DNA from: Streptococcus mitis | GTDB lineage: Bacteria; Bacillota; Bacilli; Lactobacillales; Streptococcaceae | Assembly: GCA_001560895.1 (NCBI GenBank) | Contig: CP014326.1 | Coordinates: forward strand, 1,376,001-1,440,000 | Direction of reading: 5' to 3' | DNA: 64,000 nucleotides | Shown here: positions 7,012 to 15,891 of the stretch, one piece after another | Layout of the letters: every line of letters starts with the position of its first letter | Position numbering within the stretch: the stretch's first letter is position 1 | Notes under the pieces: model-generated | Seen by the model: only the letters and a program-made list of their open reading frames with translations | Told to the model about the DNA's origin: nothing | The model's database searches: none | Translations under genes and position numbers: made by a program

Positions 7012-7568
7012 TATACATCTCCTTTATTATTTTTTAGCATTTGACCGATTTTATCAAAGGTTTTTGCGTTGCGAATGGTGATGTTGCGATAAAAAGGCAT
7101 CTTGAGTAAGTACTTATGATAGGCAGTTGCATAGTAGGATTCCTCAGTGAATTTCCCCCAGAAAATCCCAAGTATTCCAACATGAACCACTTCATCTTTC
7201 AGTTCTAAACTGCTCACTTTCTCGATGACTTGATCCACATCCAAGCTCTCCGTGTAAAAGAGGACATCCTTTCGTGCAAGGTCTTTGGTCCACCAATCTG
7301 GCAGATTCTTCAGCTCTGCCTCATAGTCTTCATGACTCAGCAAAGAAAAGCTCTGAATAAATGGATAATGGATTTCAAAGAAAGCCTCTAACTTTTCAAC
7401 CAATTGGGCTTTGGGAGCTGTCGAAGTAAAGAAAATGTTGCCACTGTTGATGTAGGTTTCAACCTTTTCCAGTCCCAACTCTGTCAGTTCTTGACGAAGT
7501 TGCGCCATGACAACTTTATTCTTCCCACCGACATTAATGCCCCTAACCAGTAAAGCATAGTGTGTCAT
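7011..7568 (-). CDS. DUF1697 family protein
   Basis: A 185-residue cytoplasmic protein. The opening MTHYALLVRGINVGGKNKVVMAQLR is the hallmark of DUF1697. YINSGNIFF follows near residue 40, and the C-terminal half contains the usual ARKDVLFYTE and RNAKTF segments. Biochemical function is not known to me. It starts 1 base after the deoB stop and its own stop overlaps the punA start, so it is translated as part of the pentose/nucleoside operon. A role in that pathway can only be inferred from position. Confidence 0.85.
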   Translation of the reverse strand: MTHYALLVRGINVGGKNKVVMAQLRQELTELGLEKVETYINSGNIFFTSTAPKAQLVEKLEAFFEIHYPFIQSFSLLSHEDYEAELKNLPDWWTKDLARKDVLFYTESLDVDQVIEKVSSLELKDEVVHVGILGIFWGKFTEESYYATAYHKYLLKMPFYRNITIRNAKTFDKIGQMLKNNKGDV

Positions 7569-7569
7569 C

Positions 7570-8781
7570 TTATACCAATTTATCTAAGAAACTTTCCCCA
7601 ATCATGGCAGTTTCCACACCAAAGTTATCCGCAACTGTCGCTGAGATATCTGCAAAATGTCCAACTGGAATGACACCATTTCCCTTAAAGCTAGGGCTGT
7701 AAGCTAAAAGTGGGATATATTCGCGAGTGTGGTCTGTTCCTGCGTAAGTTGGGTCATTTCCATGGTCCGCAGTAATCAAGAGAAGGTCGTTCTCTCTCAT
7801 AGCTGCGATAATTTCAGGCAAGCGCTCATCAAACTCATGCAAGCAATCACGGTAACCGTGAGCATTACGACGGTGGCCGTAAAGGGCATCAAAGTCCACC
7901 AAGTTTGTGAAAGAGAATCCTTTTTCAAACTCAGCCAGTCCCATAGTCTTCAATAGTGTATCAATTCCGTGGCTGTTTGACTTGTTGTGTCCCATATCAT
8001 GGTTGATACCAGCACCGTTAAAGATATCGTTTATTTTTCCAACGGCATAAGTATCGATACCAGCTTCGTTCAATTTATCCAAAACAGTTGGTGCAAATGG
8101 AGAAACGGCCAAGTCACGACGGTTAGCTGTACGGGTGAAGTTGCCTGGCTCACCAACATATGGACGAGCAATGATACGACCAAGGAGGGCAGGACGCTCA
8201 AGGGTGATCGAACGAGCGTATTCACAGATACGGTACAATTCATCCAAAGGAATGATGTCTTCGTGGGCAGCAATTTGCAAAACAGGGTCAGCTGAAGTAT
8301 AGATAATCAACTCCCCAGTTTCCATCTGGCGTGGTCCAAAATCATCGATAACAGCTGTACCTGAGTAAGGTTTGTTGGCTTCACGAATGACCTTACGTCC
8401 TGAAAATTCTTCGATTTTTGTCAGGATTTCTTCTGGGAATCCGTTCCAGAAAGTATCGAAAGGCTCGGTAATGTTGAGTCCCATGATTTCCCAGTGACCA
8501 GTCATGGTATCCTTACCAAGGGAAACTTCTTCCAATTTTGTTGCATAACCTGTTGGATTGCTTTCAGCTGGAACAGTCTTCAGAGGCGTTTCACGAGGAA
8601 TATTTCCTAGACCGATTTTAGCCATATTTGGCACATTTAAACCAACTGTTTTTGAAATGTGTCCCAGTGTATCAGAAGCGCCGTCTGGAACCCCTGCATT
8701 GACAAAGTTATTGGCATCTGGTGCAGCACCGATTCCTACAGAATCCAGTACAACCAAGTGAATACGATTAAATTTTGACAT
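7570..8781 (-). CDS. deoB: Phosphopentomutase
   Basis: A 403-residue alkaline-phosphatase-superfamily enzyme that interconverts (deoxy)ribose-1-phosphate and -5-phosphate. Motifs: [12 protein letters not shown] (metal Asp, residues 12-23), KDTMTGHWE carrying the phosphorylated Thr, [19 protein letters not shown], and [10 protein letters not shown] plus GTDHTRE with the remaining metal ligands. Full length. AAGGAG lies 8 bases before ATG 8781. It links the two purine phosphorylases to rpiA, so nucleoside ribose can enter the pentose phosphate pathway. Confidence 0.96.
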   Translation of the reverse strand: MSKFNRIHLVVLDSVGIGAAPDANNFVNAGVPDGASDTLGHISKTVGLNVPNMAKIGLGNIPRETPLKTVPAESNPTGYATKLEEVSLGKDTMTGHWEIMGLNITEPFDTFWNGFPEEILTKIEEFSGRKVIREANKPYSGTAVIDDFGPRQMETGELIIYTSADPVLQIAAHEDIIPLDELYRICEYARSITLERPALLGRIIARPYVGEPGNFTRTANRRDLAVSPFAPTVLDKLNEAGIDTYAVGKINDIFNGAGINHDMGHNKSNSHGIDTLLKTMGLAEFEKGFSFTNLVDFDALYGHRRNAHGYRDCLHEFDERLPEIIAAMRENDLLLITADHGNDPTYAGTDHTREYIPLLAYSPSFKGNGVIPVGHFADISATVADNFGVETAMIGESFLDKLV

Positions 8782-8804
8782 AGTGTATCTCCTTATTATT
8801 TTGA

Positions 8805-9488
8805 TTAGTTTGCTTTTGTTGAAGTTAAAATCTGAACTCCATCTCGTCCAGCAACGATGACCTTATCCACCATTTGGTTGAATAAACCGTGCTCTACAAC
8901 ACCAACGATATGGTCCAATTCTTGTCCAAAGGCTATTGGATCTTCGATGACATCCAAGGCTAAGTCAATGATAAAGTTCTGCATATCGGTCACAAAACGT
9001 TGGCCATCTTTTTCACGGAAGCTTGGTTTGTAGCCAGCTCGTTCAAAACGACGAAAGACTTGTTCTGCACCATACTGAACCACTTCTACTGGCAATTTAA
9101 AAGCACCTAGTTTGTCGACCAGCTTGCTTTCATCCACCACCCAAATATATTCTTTTGAGGGCGTTGCCACAACCTTCTCCATGAGAAGGGCACCACCACC
9201 GCCTTTGATTCCGTTAAACTGACTATCCACTTCATCCGCCCCGTCAACCGTCACATCAACCAAATCTACTTGGTCAATAGACTTGAGTGGGATATTAAGA
9301 CCTTCAGCCTGTTTACTAGTCACACTAGAAGTCGTTACAGCTGTAATCTGCAACCCTTCTTCCTTGATACGACGACCGATTTCTTCGACAAAATAATAGG
9401 CAGTAGACCCCGTTCCAAGTCCGACTACCATGCCATCCTTGACAAACTCAGCAGCCTTGATACCTGCCATTTTTTTCAGATTTTCCAC
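8805..9488 (-). CDS. rpiA: Ribose-5-phosphate isomerase A
   Basis: A 227-residue isomerase of ribose-5-phosphate and ribulose-5-phosphate. Motifs: [14 protein letters not shown] (phosphate loop, about 23), TTSS, DGADEVD (84-90, catalytic Asp) and [11 protein letters not shown]. The start is GTG at 9486-9488: GGAGG at 9496-9500 sits 7 bases upstream and no better ATG is near. First gene of the rpiA-deoB-DUF1697-punA operon, reading from the extended -10 promoter at 9518-9526. Confidence 0.95.
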   Translation of the reverse strand: MENLKKMAGIKAAEFVKDGMVVGLGTGSTAYYFVEEIGRRIKEEGLQITAVTTSSVTSKQAEGLNIPLKSIDQVDLVDVTVDGADEVDSQFNGIKGGGGALLMEKVVATPSKEYIWVVDESKLVDKLGAFKLPVEVVQYGAEQVFRRFERAGYKPSFREKDGQRFVTDMQNFIIDLALDVIEDPIAFGQELDHIVGVVEHGLFNQMVDKVIVAGRDGVQILTSTKAN

Positions 9489-9517
9489 TCAAACACCTCC
9501 ATTAAAGAGCTATTTCT

Positions 9518-9526
9518 ATTATACCA
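9518..9526 (-). promoter_or_regulatory. Extended -10 promoter of the rpiA operon
   Basis: On the minus strand TGG-TATAAT lies 30 bases upstream of the rpiA GTG. There is no good -35, which is common for streptococcal extended -10 promoters. Confidence 0.75.
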
Positions 9527-9648
9527 TGTAAAGGCTTAATATTCATCTGAAAATTGAAACCGATAACCATTCTCTAAGAAATCTTACTAGAGTTGATTTT
9601 TTATCATAAAGATGGTTAAATATTTAAGTATAGAAAAGGAGAAATAAG

Positions 9649-9834
9649 ATGAACCCATTAGATTTGTTTAATCAAGTAAAAGAGTTAATCGAAACAAAAG
9701 ATTTCGAAGCTGCAAAAACATTTGTTGCAGAAAATCAAGAACAGCTTGGAGAATACTTCTCTCAAGCTCAGCAGTTGATTTCTGGTTCAGAAGGTCTAGA
9801 TGGCCTCGTTAGCAAGATTAAAGGATTTTTCTAA
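9649..9834 (+). CDS. Small helical protein, unknown function
   Basis: A 61-residue acidic protein (MNPLDLFNQVKELIETKDFEAAK...), predicted to be mostly alpha-helical, with no signal peptide or membrane segment. AAAAGGAG lies 6 bases before the ATG, so translation looks real. I do not recognise the family. It lies between divergent rpiA and convergent trxB, with its own upstream promoter-like region and a terminator at 9894-9942. The C-terminal GLDGLVSKIKGFF is amphipathic. Confidence 0.75.
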   Translation: MNPLDLFNQVKELIETKDFEAAKTFVAENQEQLGEYFSQAQQLISGSEGLDGLVSKIKGFF

Positions 9835-9893
9835 AAATATAAGAGGCTGGCAAAACTCAATTTCAGTAGAAAATGAGATTAATTTTCCCACAA

Positions 9894-9942
9894 TAAAACG
9901 CATAGTGTCAAATTTTTTGTAACTCTGATGCTATGCGTTTTT
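9894..9942. terminator. Bidirectional terminator between the small protein gene and trxB
   Basis: AAAACGCATAG (9895-9905) pairs with CTATGCGTTTT (9931-9941) across a 25-base loop. It has T runs in both directions and lies 5 bases beyond the trxB stop. Confidence 0.85.
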
Positions 9943-9946
9943 ATGA

Positions 9947-10858
9947 TTAACTATGTTCGGTGATAAACTTGTAGGCTTCTTGACCAGCGATAGCCCCATC
10001 TCCAACTGCTGTTGTCACTTGACGAAGGTCTTTCAAGCGAACATCTCCAACTGCAAAGATACCGTCAACTGCAGTCTTCATGTGGCTATCTGTCACAATC
10101 CAGCCTGCCTGATCTTGAATATTCAATTCTTTAACAAAATCGCTAAGAGGGTCCAATCCAACATAGATAAAGACGCCACCGAAGGCTTGTTCTGTCACTT
10201 GACCTGTTTTCACATTTTCAAATACGACAGATTCTACTCGATTTTCACCTTTGATTTCCTTAACTACAGAATCCCAGATAAAACTGATTTTCTCATTCGC
10301 AAAAGCGCGGTCTTGTAAAACCTTTTGGGCACGAAGTTGATCACGACGGTGAACAATGGTAACAGTCTTAGCAAAACGAGTCAAGAAGAGAGCTTCTTCA
10401 ACAGCTGAATCTCCACCACCGACTACCAACAAATCTTGGTCACGGAAGAAAGCACCATCACACACAGCACAGTAAGAAACACCACGACTGTTCAGTTCTT
10501 CTTCTCCAGGCACTCCCAAAGGACGATGTTTAGAACCAGTTGCTACGATAACTGTACGTGTTTCATATGTTTGGTCATCAGTAATCACTTTCTTAAAATC
10601 ACCATGGTCTTCTACATTTTCAACATAACCATAAATATGCTCAACACCAAGATTTTCAAGTGGTTCAAACATCTTTTCAGCCAATTCTGGGCCACTGATA
10701 TTAGCGTACCCTGGATAATTTTCAATATCAGATGTATTATTCATCTGACCACCTGGCAGACCACCTTCAATCAAGGCTACTTTCAAATTGCTTCGAGCAG
10801 CGTATAAGGCCGCAGTCATCCCTGCAGGTCCAGCACCGATAATAATAGTATCGTACAT
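9947..10858 (-). CDS. trxB: Thioredoxin reductase
   Basis: A 303-residue NADPH-dependent flavoprotein that reduces thioredoxin. Motifs: GAGPAGMTAALYAAR (FAD, residues 8-22), redox pair Cys130-Ala-Val-Cys133 followed by Asp, GGGDSAVEEALFL (NADPH domain), VHRRDQLRA and FAVGDVR (FAD). Length is typical. It is followed by the bidirectional terminator at 9894-9942. The small DUF4059 gene lies 65 bases upstream on the same strand and may share its transcript. Confidence 0.96.
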   Translation of the reverse strand: MYDTIIIGAGPAGMTAALYAARSNLKVALIEGGLPGGQMNNTSDIENYPGYANISGPELAEKMFEPLENLGVEHIYGYVENVEDHGDFKKVITDDQTYETRTVIVATGSKHRPLGVPGEEELNSRGVSYCAVCDGAFFRDQDLLVVGGGDSAVEEALFLTRFAKTVTIVHRRDQLRAQKVLQDRAFANEKISFIWDSVVKEIKGENRVESVVFENVKTGQVTEQAFGGVFIYVGLDPLSDFVKELNIQDQAGWIVTDSHMKTAVDGIFAVGDVRLKDLRQVTTAVGDGAIAGQEAYKFITEHS

Positions 10859-10923
10859 ATAGATTCCTTCTTTCTTGTTGTAACTATCTTTATTCTAACT
10901 CTTTCTTGTCAATCAAGCAAGGA

Positions 10924-11160
10924 TTATGCCTTGAAAACAAGAATTAAACTCATAACCGCAAAGGATAATACTGGAACAACCAAGACCCCAATCATAATCA
11001 TATCATAGAGATGGGCTTGGCGAGCCTTGGCTGTCTTATCAACTCCCGACATGGCTCTTAGTCCAATCCAAATTCCTAAAAAAATCAGGACAAGGATGGT
11101 GGTCAAGATCAAACTCTCGAAATATAAAGAAAATAGTTGCAGTAGCATGATTTCTCTCAT
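10924..11160 (-). CDS. Small membrane protein, DUF4059 family
   Basis: A 78-residue protein with two predicted transmembrane helices (about 12-35 and 52-76) separated by a short basic loop (KTAKARQAH). It matches the streptococcal DUF4059 proteins that I remember lying between trxB and an amino-acid ABC importer. ATG 11160 has only a weak ribosome site. The internal ATG at 11148 (giving 74 residues) follows GAGA and is an equally good start. Function is unknown. Confidence 0.75.
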   Translation of the reverse strand: MREIMLLQLFSLYFESLILTTILVLIFLGIWIGLRAMSGVDKTAKARQAHLYDMIMIGVLVVPVLSFAVMSLILVFKA

Positions 11161-11225
11161 TTCTATCTTTTTTAAAGAGTAAACTCAGCTAGTCCAGCTA
11201 ACTGAGTTTTTCTTTATCTATTATA

Positions 11226-11969
11226 TCAAATATAAGTTCGTTTGTAACTAGCGAAGAATTCTTTTGTCCGCTCTTCTTTCGGATGGTGGATAATCTCATC
11301 CGGTGTTCCAGACTCGATGATTTTCCCCTTATCTAAGAAGAGAATCTTATCAGCCACTTGGGCTACAAAGGACATATCATGACTGACCAAAATCATGGTC
11401 TGACCTGACTTAGCAGCATCTGCAATAGATTTTTCTACTTCACCGACCAATTCTGGGTCAAGAGCTGAAGTTGGTTCATCTAAGAGCAAGACATCTGGTT
11501 TCATGGCAAGAGCACGCGCTAGGGCAACCCGTTGCTTCTGACCACCTGATAAATGACGAGGGTAATGATTCTCACGGTCAGAAAGCCCAACCTTAGCCAA
11601 CTCTTCCTTGGCAATCTTAGTCGCTTCTTGGTCAGATAATTTCTTAACCACAACCAAGCCTTCTTTCACATTATCAAGTGCTGTGCGACGTTCAAACAAA
11701 TTAAACTGTTGAAAAACCATGGACAGCTTGCGGCGGAGGGCAAGGATTTCTTCCTGAGTAATTTTAGAAAAATCAACTGAGAAATCATCAATCTGAATCG
11801 AGCCACTATCAGGTGTTTCAAGATAATTAAGACTGCGAAGGAAGGTTGATTTTCCAGCTCCTGAAGAACCAATCAATGCTACAACTTCCCCTTTTTGAAT
11901 ATCCAAGTCCAGATGATCCAAGACAGTCTGTCCTGAAAATGATTTACTTAAATTCGAAATCTTAATCAT
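11226..11969 (-). CDS. Amino-acid ABC importer, ATP-binding protein
   Basis: A 247-residue ATPase of the polar amino-acid uptake family (GlnQ/TcyC type). Walker A GSSGAGKST (about 33-41), Q-loop VFQQFNLF, signature LSGGQKQR, Walker B VLLLDEPTSALD and switch LVSHD are all intact. The start overlaps the permease stop by 1 base (TAATG). There is no substrate-binding protein nearby, so it must be encoded elsewhere or shared. By pneumococcal gene order I would guess cystine (TcyBC), but substrate cannot be read from the ATPase. Confidence 0.9.
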   Translation of the reverse strand: MIKISNLSKSFSGQTVLDHLDLDIQKGEVVALIGSSGAGKSTFLRSLNYLETPDSGSIQIDDFSVDFSKITQEEILALRRKLSMVFQQFNLFERRTALDNVKEGLVVVKKLSDQEATKIAKEELAKVGLSDRENHYPRHLSGGQKQRVALARALAMKPDVLLLDEPTSALDPELVGEVEKSIADAAKSGQTMILVSHDMSFVAQVADKILFLDKGKIIESGTPDEIIHHPKEERTKEFFASYKRTYI

Positions 11970-12769
11970 TAACGAAGGTCTCCTTTCACATCTGTTTGCA
12001 CTGTATCAGGTGCAGAAATAGCCATTTTTCTCTCGATGAAACGACCGAGGCTTTCAATTCCGATATTGACTACCCAATAAACAAGGGCAACGGAGATAAA
12101 GCGTTCAAAATAGCGGTAATCAGCTCCACCCAAAATCTGAGCTTGTGCAAAGACTTCCACAACACCCGCACTAAAGGCTAGAGAAGTTCCTTTGGTCAAG
12201 CCGATTAGGGAATTGATCAAGGTTGGAGTAGCCACAACGGCCGCATTGGGAATAATCACGCGACGATAAACTTGTGCTCGGGTCATACCCAGACTGCGTG
12301 CCGCCTCAATCTCACCAGGATTTACTGAGAGAATGGCTGCACGAATGGTTTCACTAGCATAAGCTGCCTCATTAAAGGCAAAGGCAACAATTGCAAAAGC
12401 AGCGGCTGGAATCGCATTGATATTGAGACCAGTTCCCCATTGCTGATTGAGGGCTTTCAAAGCTAAAGGAATTCCGTAGTAGGTCAACATGAGTTGCACT
12501 AAAATCGGTGTCCCTTTGAGGAAACTAACAAAGAAGGCCTGCAAGGGATATAAAATCTTGACACGATTGATTTTTACAATAGCAAAAAGAAGCGCCAAAA
12601 CCAAGCCAAAAAGGGCACCACCAATTGTCAACATAATCGTTGTTGGAAGCTGTTGGACAATTCTTGGAATCCCATCAAAGACCGAACGTAGGCTAAACAG
12701 CTTACCATCCGGAATCAATTGCATCAAGTTTTGGTACCAATCTGATGCTAAAATCGTTGTAACATTCAT
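11969..12769 (-). CDS. Amino-acid ABC importer, permease
   Basis: A 266-residue permease of the His/Glu/Gln/Arg type. An N-terminal segment of about 40 residues precedes five predicted transmembrane helices. The EAA loop reads EIEAARSLGMTRAQVYRRVIIPNA (about residues 156-179) and contacts the ATPase. AGGAGAGG precedes ATG 12769. It heads a two-gene operon with the ATP-binding protein. The substrate may be cystine, by locus only. Confidence 0.9.
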   Translation of the reverse strand: MNVTTILASDWYQNLMQLIPDGKLFSLRSVFDGIPRIVQQLPTTIMLTIGGALFGLVLALLFAIVKINRVKILYPLQAFFVSFLKGTPILVQLMLTYYGIPLALKALNQQWGTGLNINAIPAAAFAIVAFAFNEAAYASETIRAAILSVNPGEIEAARSLGMTRAQVYRRVIIPNAAVVATPTLINSLIGLTKGTSLAFSAGVVEVFAQAQILGGADYRYFERFISVALVYWVVNIGIESLGRFIERKMAISAPDTVQTDVKGDLR

Positions 12770-12926
12770 AAAAACATCCTCTCCTGATAATGATTCATTC
12801 TACCATACTTCTGCCGTCAATGAAATTATTTGCTACGGTCAGATACAGACTTTGTCTACCTACTAGTTTATCATACTTTGAAACAGGGAGGTTATATATT
12901 TTATCTATCAAAGAGATAAGTAAAAA

Positions 12927-13283
12927 CTATTTCAGTCCCAGTTCTTCGTAAGCTTTTCGATAACCGATTTGCTTAACAGTTCCATTCTCCACTAAAATCG
13001 GTCGTTTCAATAACATACCGTCGCTTGCTAGCAACTCAGCTGCTTCTTGATTTGATAAACTTCCTACCTTATCTTTCAGCCCTAATTCACGGTATTTTAT
13101 TCCACTAGTGTTGAAAAATTGCTTCAATTCGAAACCTGAGGTTGCTAGCCAGTTTAAAATAACTTCTTGGCTGGGTGTTTCTTCGACGATATGAACGGCT
13201 TTATAGTCCACACCGAGTTGGTTTAATTCTTGCTTTGCTTTTTTACAAGTTGAACATTTTGGGTATTCGATAAATTCTAACAT
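12927..13283 (-). CDS. ArsC/Spx-family thioredoxin-fold protein
   Basis: About 118 residues. A redox CSTC pair follows the first beta strand (MLEFIEYPKCSTCKKAKQEL), then TPSQEVILNWL, FNTSGIKYRELGLKDK and a KRPILV cis-Pro segment, as in ArsC/Spx/YffB proteins. I chose ATG 13283 because the family starts 6-8 residues before the CxxC. A GTG at 13292 would add three residues and overlap the ogt stop. It could be an arsenate-reductase-like enzyme or a Spx-like regulator; the sequence does not decide. Third gene of an acetyltransferase-ogt-arsC operon. Confidence 0.85.
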   Translation of the reverse strand: MLEFIEYPKCSTCKKAKQELNQLGVDYKAVHIVEETPSQEVILNWLATSGFELKQFFNTSGIKYRELGLKDKVGSLSNQEAAELLASDGMLLKRPILVENGTVKQIGYRKAYEELGLK

Positions 13284-13288
13284 GTCTT

Positions 13289-13807
13289 TCACTTTCTATT
13301 GTTTATATCTTTAAAATCTACGCCTTCATGATCCAAGAGCCAAGCTTTCTTTTCCACTCCTGCAGCATAACCTGTCAAACGCTTTCCTGCTCCTAGCACA
13401 CGATGACAAGGTACTAGAATAGACCACGGATTGCGTCCTACCGCTCCACCAATTGATTGAGCAGAAGCAACTTGCAGGTCTTGGGCTATTTGCCCATAGG
13501 TCACTGTCTGACCATAAGGAATTCCCTGTAAATAGGACCAAACTCGCTTTTCAAAATCCGTTCCGATTGGAGCCAAGGGCAAGTTGGATAAATCCTGAGA
13601 CTTGCCTTTAAAGTAAGCATCTAAGCAAGCAATAACTGAGTCTAAAATGGGATGACTAACAACTACTTCTATCGTTTCAACTCCTATCCCTCTCTCAAAA
13701 TGCTTCTGCTCCTGCACCCAAATGCCATACAAATACTGGTCATCAGCTACGAGAGAAAGGGAGCCAATTGGCGAAGAATAGAGCATTTTTGCGTACTTCT
13801 TTTGCAT
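13289..13807 (-). CDS. ogt: Methylated-DNA--protein-cysteine methyltransferase
   Basis: A 172-residue suicide repair protein that removes alkyl groups from O6-alkylguanine. Active-site PCHRV with Cys134, helix-turn-helix region GTDFEKRVWSYLQGIPYGQTVTYGQIA (about 82-108), and the conserved Asn of GAVGRNPW. The N-terminal domain is of Ogt type without Ada metal cysteines. ATG 13807 overlaps the upstream acetyltransferase stop by 1 base; ATG 13786 (residue 8) is an alternative start. Confidence 0.93.
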   Translation of the reverse strand: MQKKYAKMLYSSPIGSLSLVADDQYLYGIWVQEQKHFERGIGVETIEVVVSHPILDSVIACLDAYFKGKSQDLSNLPLAPIGTDFEKRVWSYLQGIPYGQTVTYGQIAQDLQVASAQSIGGAVGRNPWSILVPCHRVLGAGKRLTGYAAGVEKKAWLLDHEGVDFKDINNRK

Positions 13808-14301
13808 TATTTCTTCAATTTTTGATAGGCTAAGCGTTCCCCATCAACTGGAACCTTACCGACCTGTTCAAAACCGAGTTTTTCAAAAATATGTTGCATG
13901 GCCTTATTTTTAGTATGTGTATCCGAGCGAAAATCCAGATAATCAAAACCTTCAATCAAACCCCCTAAAAAAGTTTGAGCAACTCCCTGTCCCTGGACAT
14001 CTGCTGCGACAGCAATACGGTGAAAGACCAGATATTCTGACTCTCCAGCTTGCCATCTTCCTTCATAAATGGCTTCATAGGCTGCCTCTGGACCCTTGGT
14101 CACAGCAGCATAGGCTAATAGTTCTCCATCCTCCAAGGCTACGTAGGCTTGACCTGAGATAATATCTTCAATAATAATATTAGCATTTGGATAACCATTT
14201 TGCCACTGGTCACTACCAGCATCCGCTAAACATTTTTTAGCATCCTCCATCACTTGCATGATGGCATCTACCTCATTTGGAAAAGCTAAACGAATCTCCA
14301 T
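13807..14301 (-). CDS. GNAT-family N-acetyltransferase
   Basis: A 164-residue acetyltransferase. Motif A reads VFHRIAVAADVQGQGVAQTFLGGL (about 107-131), the acetyl-CoA pyrophosphate loop. FRSDTHTKNKAMQHIFEKLGF follows, as in RimI/YjaB-like enzymes. Substrate is unknown. It is the first gene of a tight operon with ogt and the ArsC-like gene. The gene is oriented away from the DUF1836 operon and shares a 128-base divergent region with it. Confidence 0.88.
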   Translation of the reverse strand: MEIRLAFPNEVDAIMQVMEDAKKCLADAGSDQWQNGYPNANIIIEDIISGQAYVALEDGELLAYAAVTKGPEAAYEAIYEGRWQAGESEYLVFHRIAVAADVQGQGVAQTFLGGLIEGFDYLDFRSDTHTKNKAMQHIFEKLGFEQVGKVPVDGERLAYQKLKK

Positions 14302-14372
14302 CTTTTCTCCTCATTTCTGACTAGTTTCTCCCATCATAGCATAATTTAAGCCTTTTCACAAGCAGTTAAAAC

Positions 14373-14401
14373 TTGACTTTCTGTTTTTGTTATTTTATAA
14401 T
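14373..14401 (+). promoter_or_regulatory. Consensus promoter of the DUF1836/hemolysin III operon
   Basis: TTGACT (14373-14378), 17-base spacer, TATAAT (14396-14401). It lies 28 bases upstream of the DUF1836 ATG. Confidence 0.85.
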
Positions 14402-14420
14402 CTAGTTATCAAAACTAGAT
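14400..14420. promoter_or_regulatory. Perfect palindrome over the transcription start: likely operator
   Basis: ATCTAGTT (14400-14407), a 5-base centre, then AACTAGAT (14413-14420). It begins inside the -10 box and covers the start site, an ideal position for repression. The gene product next to it has a predicted DNA-binding domain, so autoregulation is the simplest reading. Confidence 0.65.
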
Positions 14421-14429
14421 AAAAAGGAG

Positions 14430-14882
14430 TTGAAAATGAAAACTACCTTTTCCTACCCAAAATGGGCAGAAATTCCAAACATTGACCTCTATCTGGACCA
14501 GGTTTTGCTCTATGTCAATCAGGTCTGCGCCCCTATCTCTCCTGATAAAGACAAGGGTCTGACAGCATCTATGGTCAACAATTATGTCAAACATGGTTAC
14601 CTGACAAAGCCTGACAAGAAAAAATACCAACGCCAACAGATTGCCCGTTTGATTGCTATCACAACCCTTAAGTCTGTATTTTCTATCCAAGAAATAGCCC
14701 AGACACTTAATACTCTACAAAGTCAAGCAAGTTCAGACCAACTCTACGATGCTTTTGTGGACTACATGAACCAAGGAATTGATCCAGCAAACTCTATCAT
14801 CCAAACTAGCTGCCAAACCGTTAAACTCTATCATCAAACCCTAGCCTTAATCCATTATACACAAGAGGAGGTAATCCAATGA
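14430..14882 (+). CDS. DUF1836 domain protein, probable DNA-binding regulator
   Basis: A 150-residue cytoplasmic protein of the DUF1836 family (B. subtilis YkrK-like). The segment ASMVNNYVKHGYLTKPDKKKYQRQQIARLIAITTLK (about 48-83) resembles a MerR-type winged helix, and the rest is helical. AAAAGGAG precedes ATG 14430. It overlaps the hemolysin III gene by 4 bases (ATGA). The palindrome at 14400-14420 suggests that it controls its own operon (inference). Confidence 0.85.
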   Translation: MKMKTTFSYPKWAEIPNIDLYLDQVLLYVNQVCAPISPDKDKGLTASMVNNYVKHGYLTKPDKKKYQRQQIARLIAITTLKSVFSIQEIAQTLNTLQSQASSDQLYDAFVDYMNQGIDPANSIIQTSCQTVKLYHQTLALIHYTQEEVIQ

Positions 14883-15526
14883 ACACTAGTCTTAAACTTA
14901 GCAAACAACTCAGTTTTGGAGAGGAGATTGCTAATAGCGTGACCCATGCCGTAGGTGCAGTCATCATGCTCATCTTACTCCCCATTTCATCCACCTATAG
15001 CTATGAGGCACACGGATTTTTATCATCTATCGGCGTTTCCATGTTCGTTATCAGCCTCTTTCTCATGTTCCTCTCATCCACCATTTACCACTCTATGGCC
15101 TATGGTTCGACCCACAAATATGTCTTGCGAATCATTGACCATTCTATGATTTATGTTGCCATCGCTGGATCTTACACGCCCGTCGTCTTGACCTTAATGA
15201 ATAACTGGTTTGGCTATCTGATCATTGCCATCCAGTGGGGAACGACCATCTTTGGCATTCTCTATAAAATCTTTGCTAAAAAGGTCAATGAGAAATTCAG
15301 CCTTGCTCTTTACCTGATTATGGGCTGGTTGGTTCTAGCTATCATTCCTGCCATTATCAGTCAAACGACACCAATTTTCTGGAGTCTCATGGTAACTGGT
15401 GGACTCTGTTATACAGTTGGAGCTGGATTTTATGCCAAGAAAAAACCTTATTTCCACATGATTTGGCATCTCTTTATCCTAGTTGCGTCTGCCCTACAAT
15501 ACATCGCTATTGTTTATTATATGTAA
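14879..15526 (+). CDS. Hemolysin III family membrane protein (TrhA/YqfA, PAQR-like)
   Basis: A 215-residue integral membrane protein with seven predicted helices. Signatures: SFGEEIANSVTHAVGA (12-27), SSTIYHSMAYGSTHKYVLRIIDHSMIYVAIAGSYTP (about 62-97) and a final HMIWHLFILVASALQYIAI. The conserved Ser/His/Asp set of the PAQR/CREST hydrolase superfamily is present. The haemolysin name is historical; the E. coli relative is tied to membrane-fluidity homeostasis. GAGG precedes the ATG. Co-transcribed with the DUF1836 regulator. Confidence 0.9.
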   Translation: MNTSLKLSKQLSFGEEIANSVTHAVGAVIMLILLPISSTYSYEAHGFLSSIGVSMFVISLFLMFLSSTIYHSMAYGSTHKYVLRIIDHSMIYVAIAGSYTPVVLTLMNNWFGYLIIAIQWGTTIFGILYKIFAKKVNEKFSLALYLIMGWLVLAIIPAIISQTTPIFWSLMVTGGLCYTVGAGFYAKKKPYFHMIWHLFILVASALQYIAIVYYM

Positions 15527-15560
15527 AAGAGGTCGGGACAAATCCTAACCTCGTTTTTAT
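15525..15560 (+). terminator. Terminator of the DUF1836/hemolysin III operon
   Basis: GAGGT pairs with ACCTC across an inner GGA/TCC stem, followed by GTTTTTATT. It begins at the hemolysin III stop codon. The sequence GAGGTCGGGACAAA resembles a common streptococcal terminator-type repeat. Confidence 0.8.
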
Positions 15561-15891
15561 TCTCTATGATGTTTTATACCCAATCAAAAAATTACTCTAG
15601 CCCATTTTATAGTACCTACTATCGTGCCGTCAATTATGGGATACTGCTTCCCTGCTAGTATGTAAATCAGAATAGTTATACTAAATTCAAACCACGTCAG
15701 CGTCGCCTTACCGTACTCAAGTATAGCTTGCGGCTAGCTTACTGGCTTGCTTTTTGATTTTCATTGAGTATTAAATCATAATCATCCGTTAATAAACCGT
15801 ACCTAGCGAATCAAGACAGACTAATGGTCACATAAGAAAAAACCATTTTCCAACGTTTTTTTGACTGTGATTTCTTTAGATGCATTTTCTC
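15527..15891. other. Intergenic region with terminator and BOX element
   Basis: These 365 bases hold the hemolysin III terminator (15525-15560) and a BOX element (15677-15771). The stretches 15565-15676 and 15772-15891 show no gene or motif I recognise. Confidence 0.6.
15677..15771 (-). repeat. BOX element (boxA-boxC type)
   Basis: Read on the minus strand it starts ATACTCAATGAAAATCAAAA, continues through GCTAGCCGCAAGCTATACTTGAGTACGG and ends GACGTGGTTTGAATTT. These are the boxA and boxC ends of the pneumococcal BOX repeat without boxB. BOX repeats are typical of S. pneumoniae and its relatives. Confidence 0.85.

Noticed and set aside
9600..9648. CiaR-type repeat (TTTAAG) upstream of the 61-residue gene
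   Set aside because: Only one TTTAAG is present with a nearby TTAAAT at the wrong spacing, so a CiaR site is not supported.
9953..10807. Plus-strand open frames antisense to trxB
   Set aside because: They are complements of a strongly supported thioredoxin reductase gene.
12879..12925. Hairpin TTATCTATCAAAGAGATAA as a terminator of the ArsC-like gene
   Set aside because: The stem is short and AT-only and has no T run on the minus strand side.
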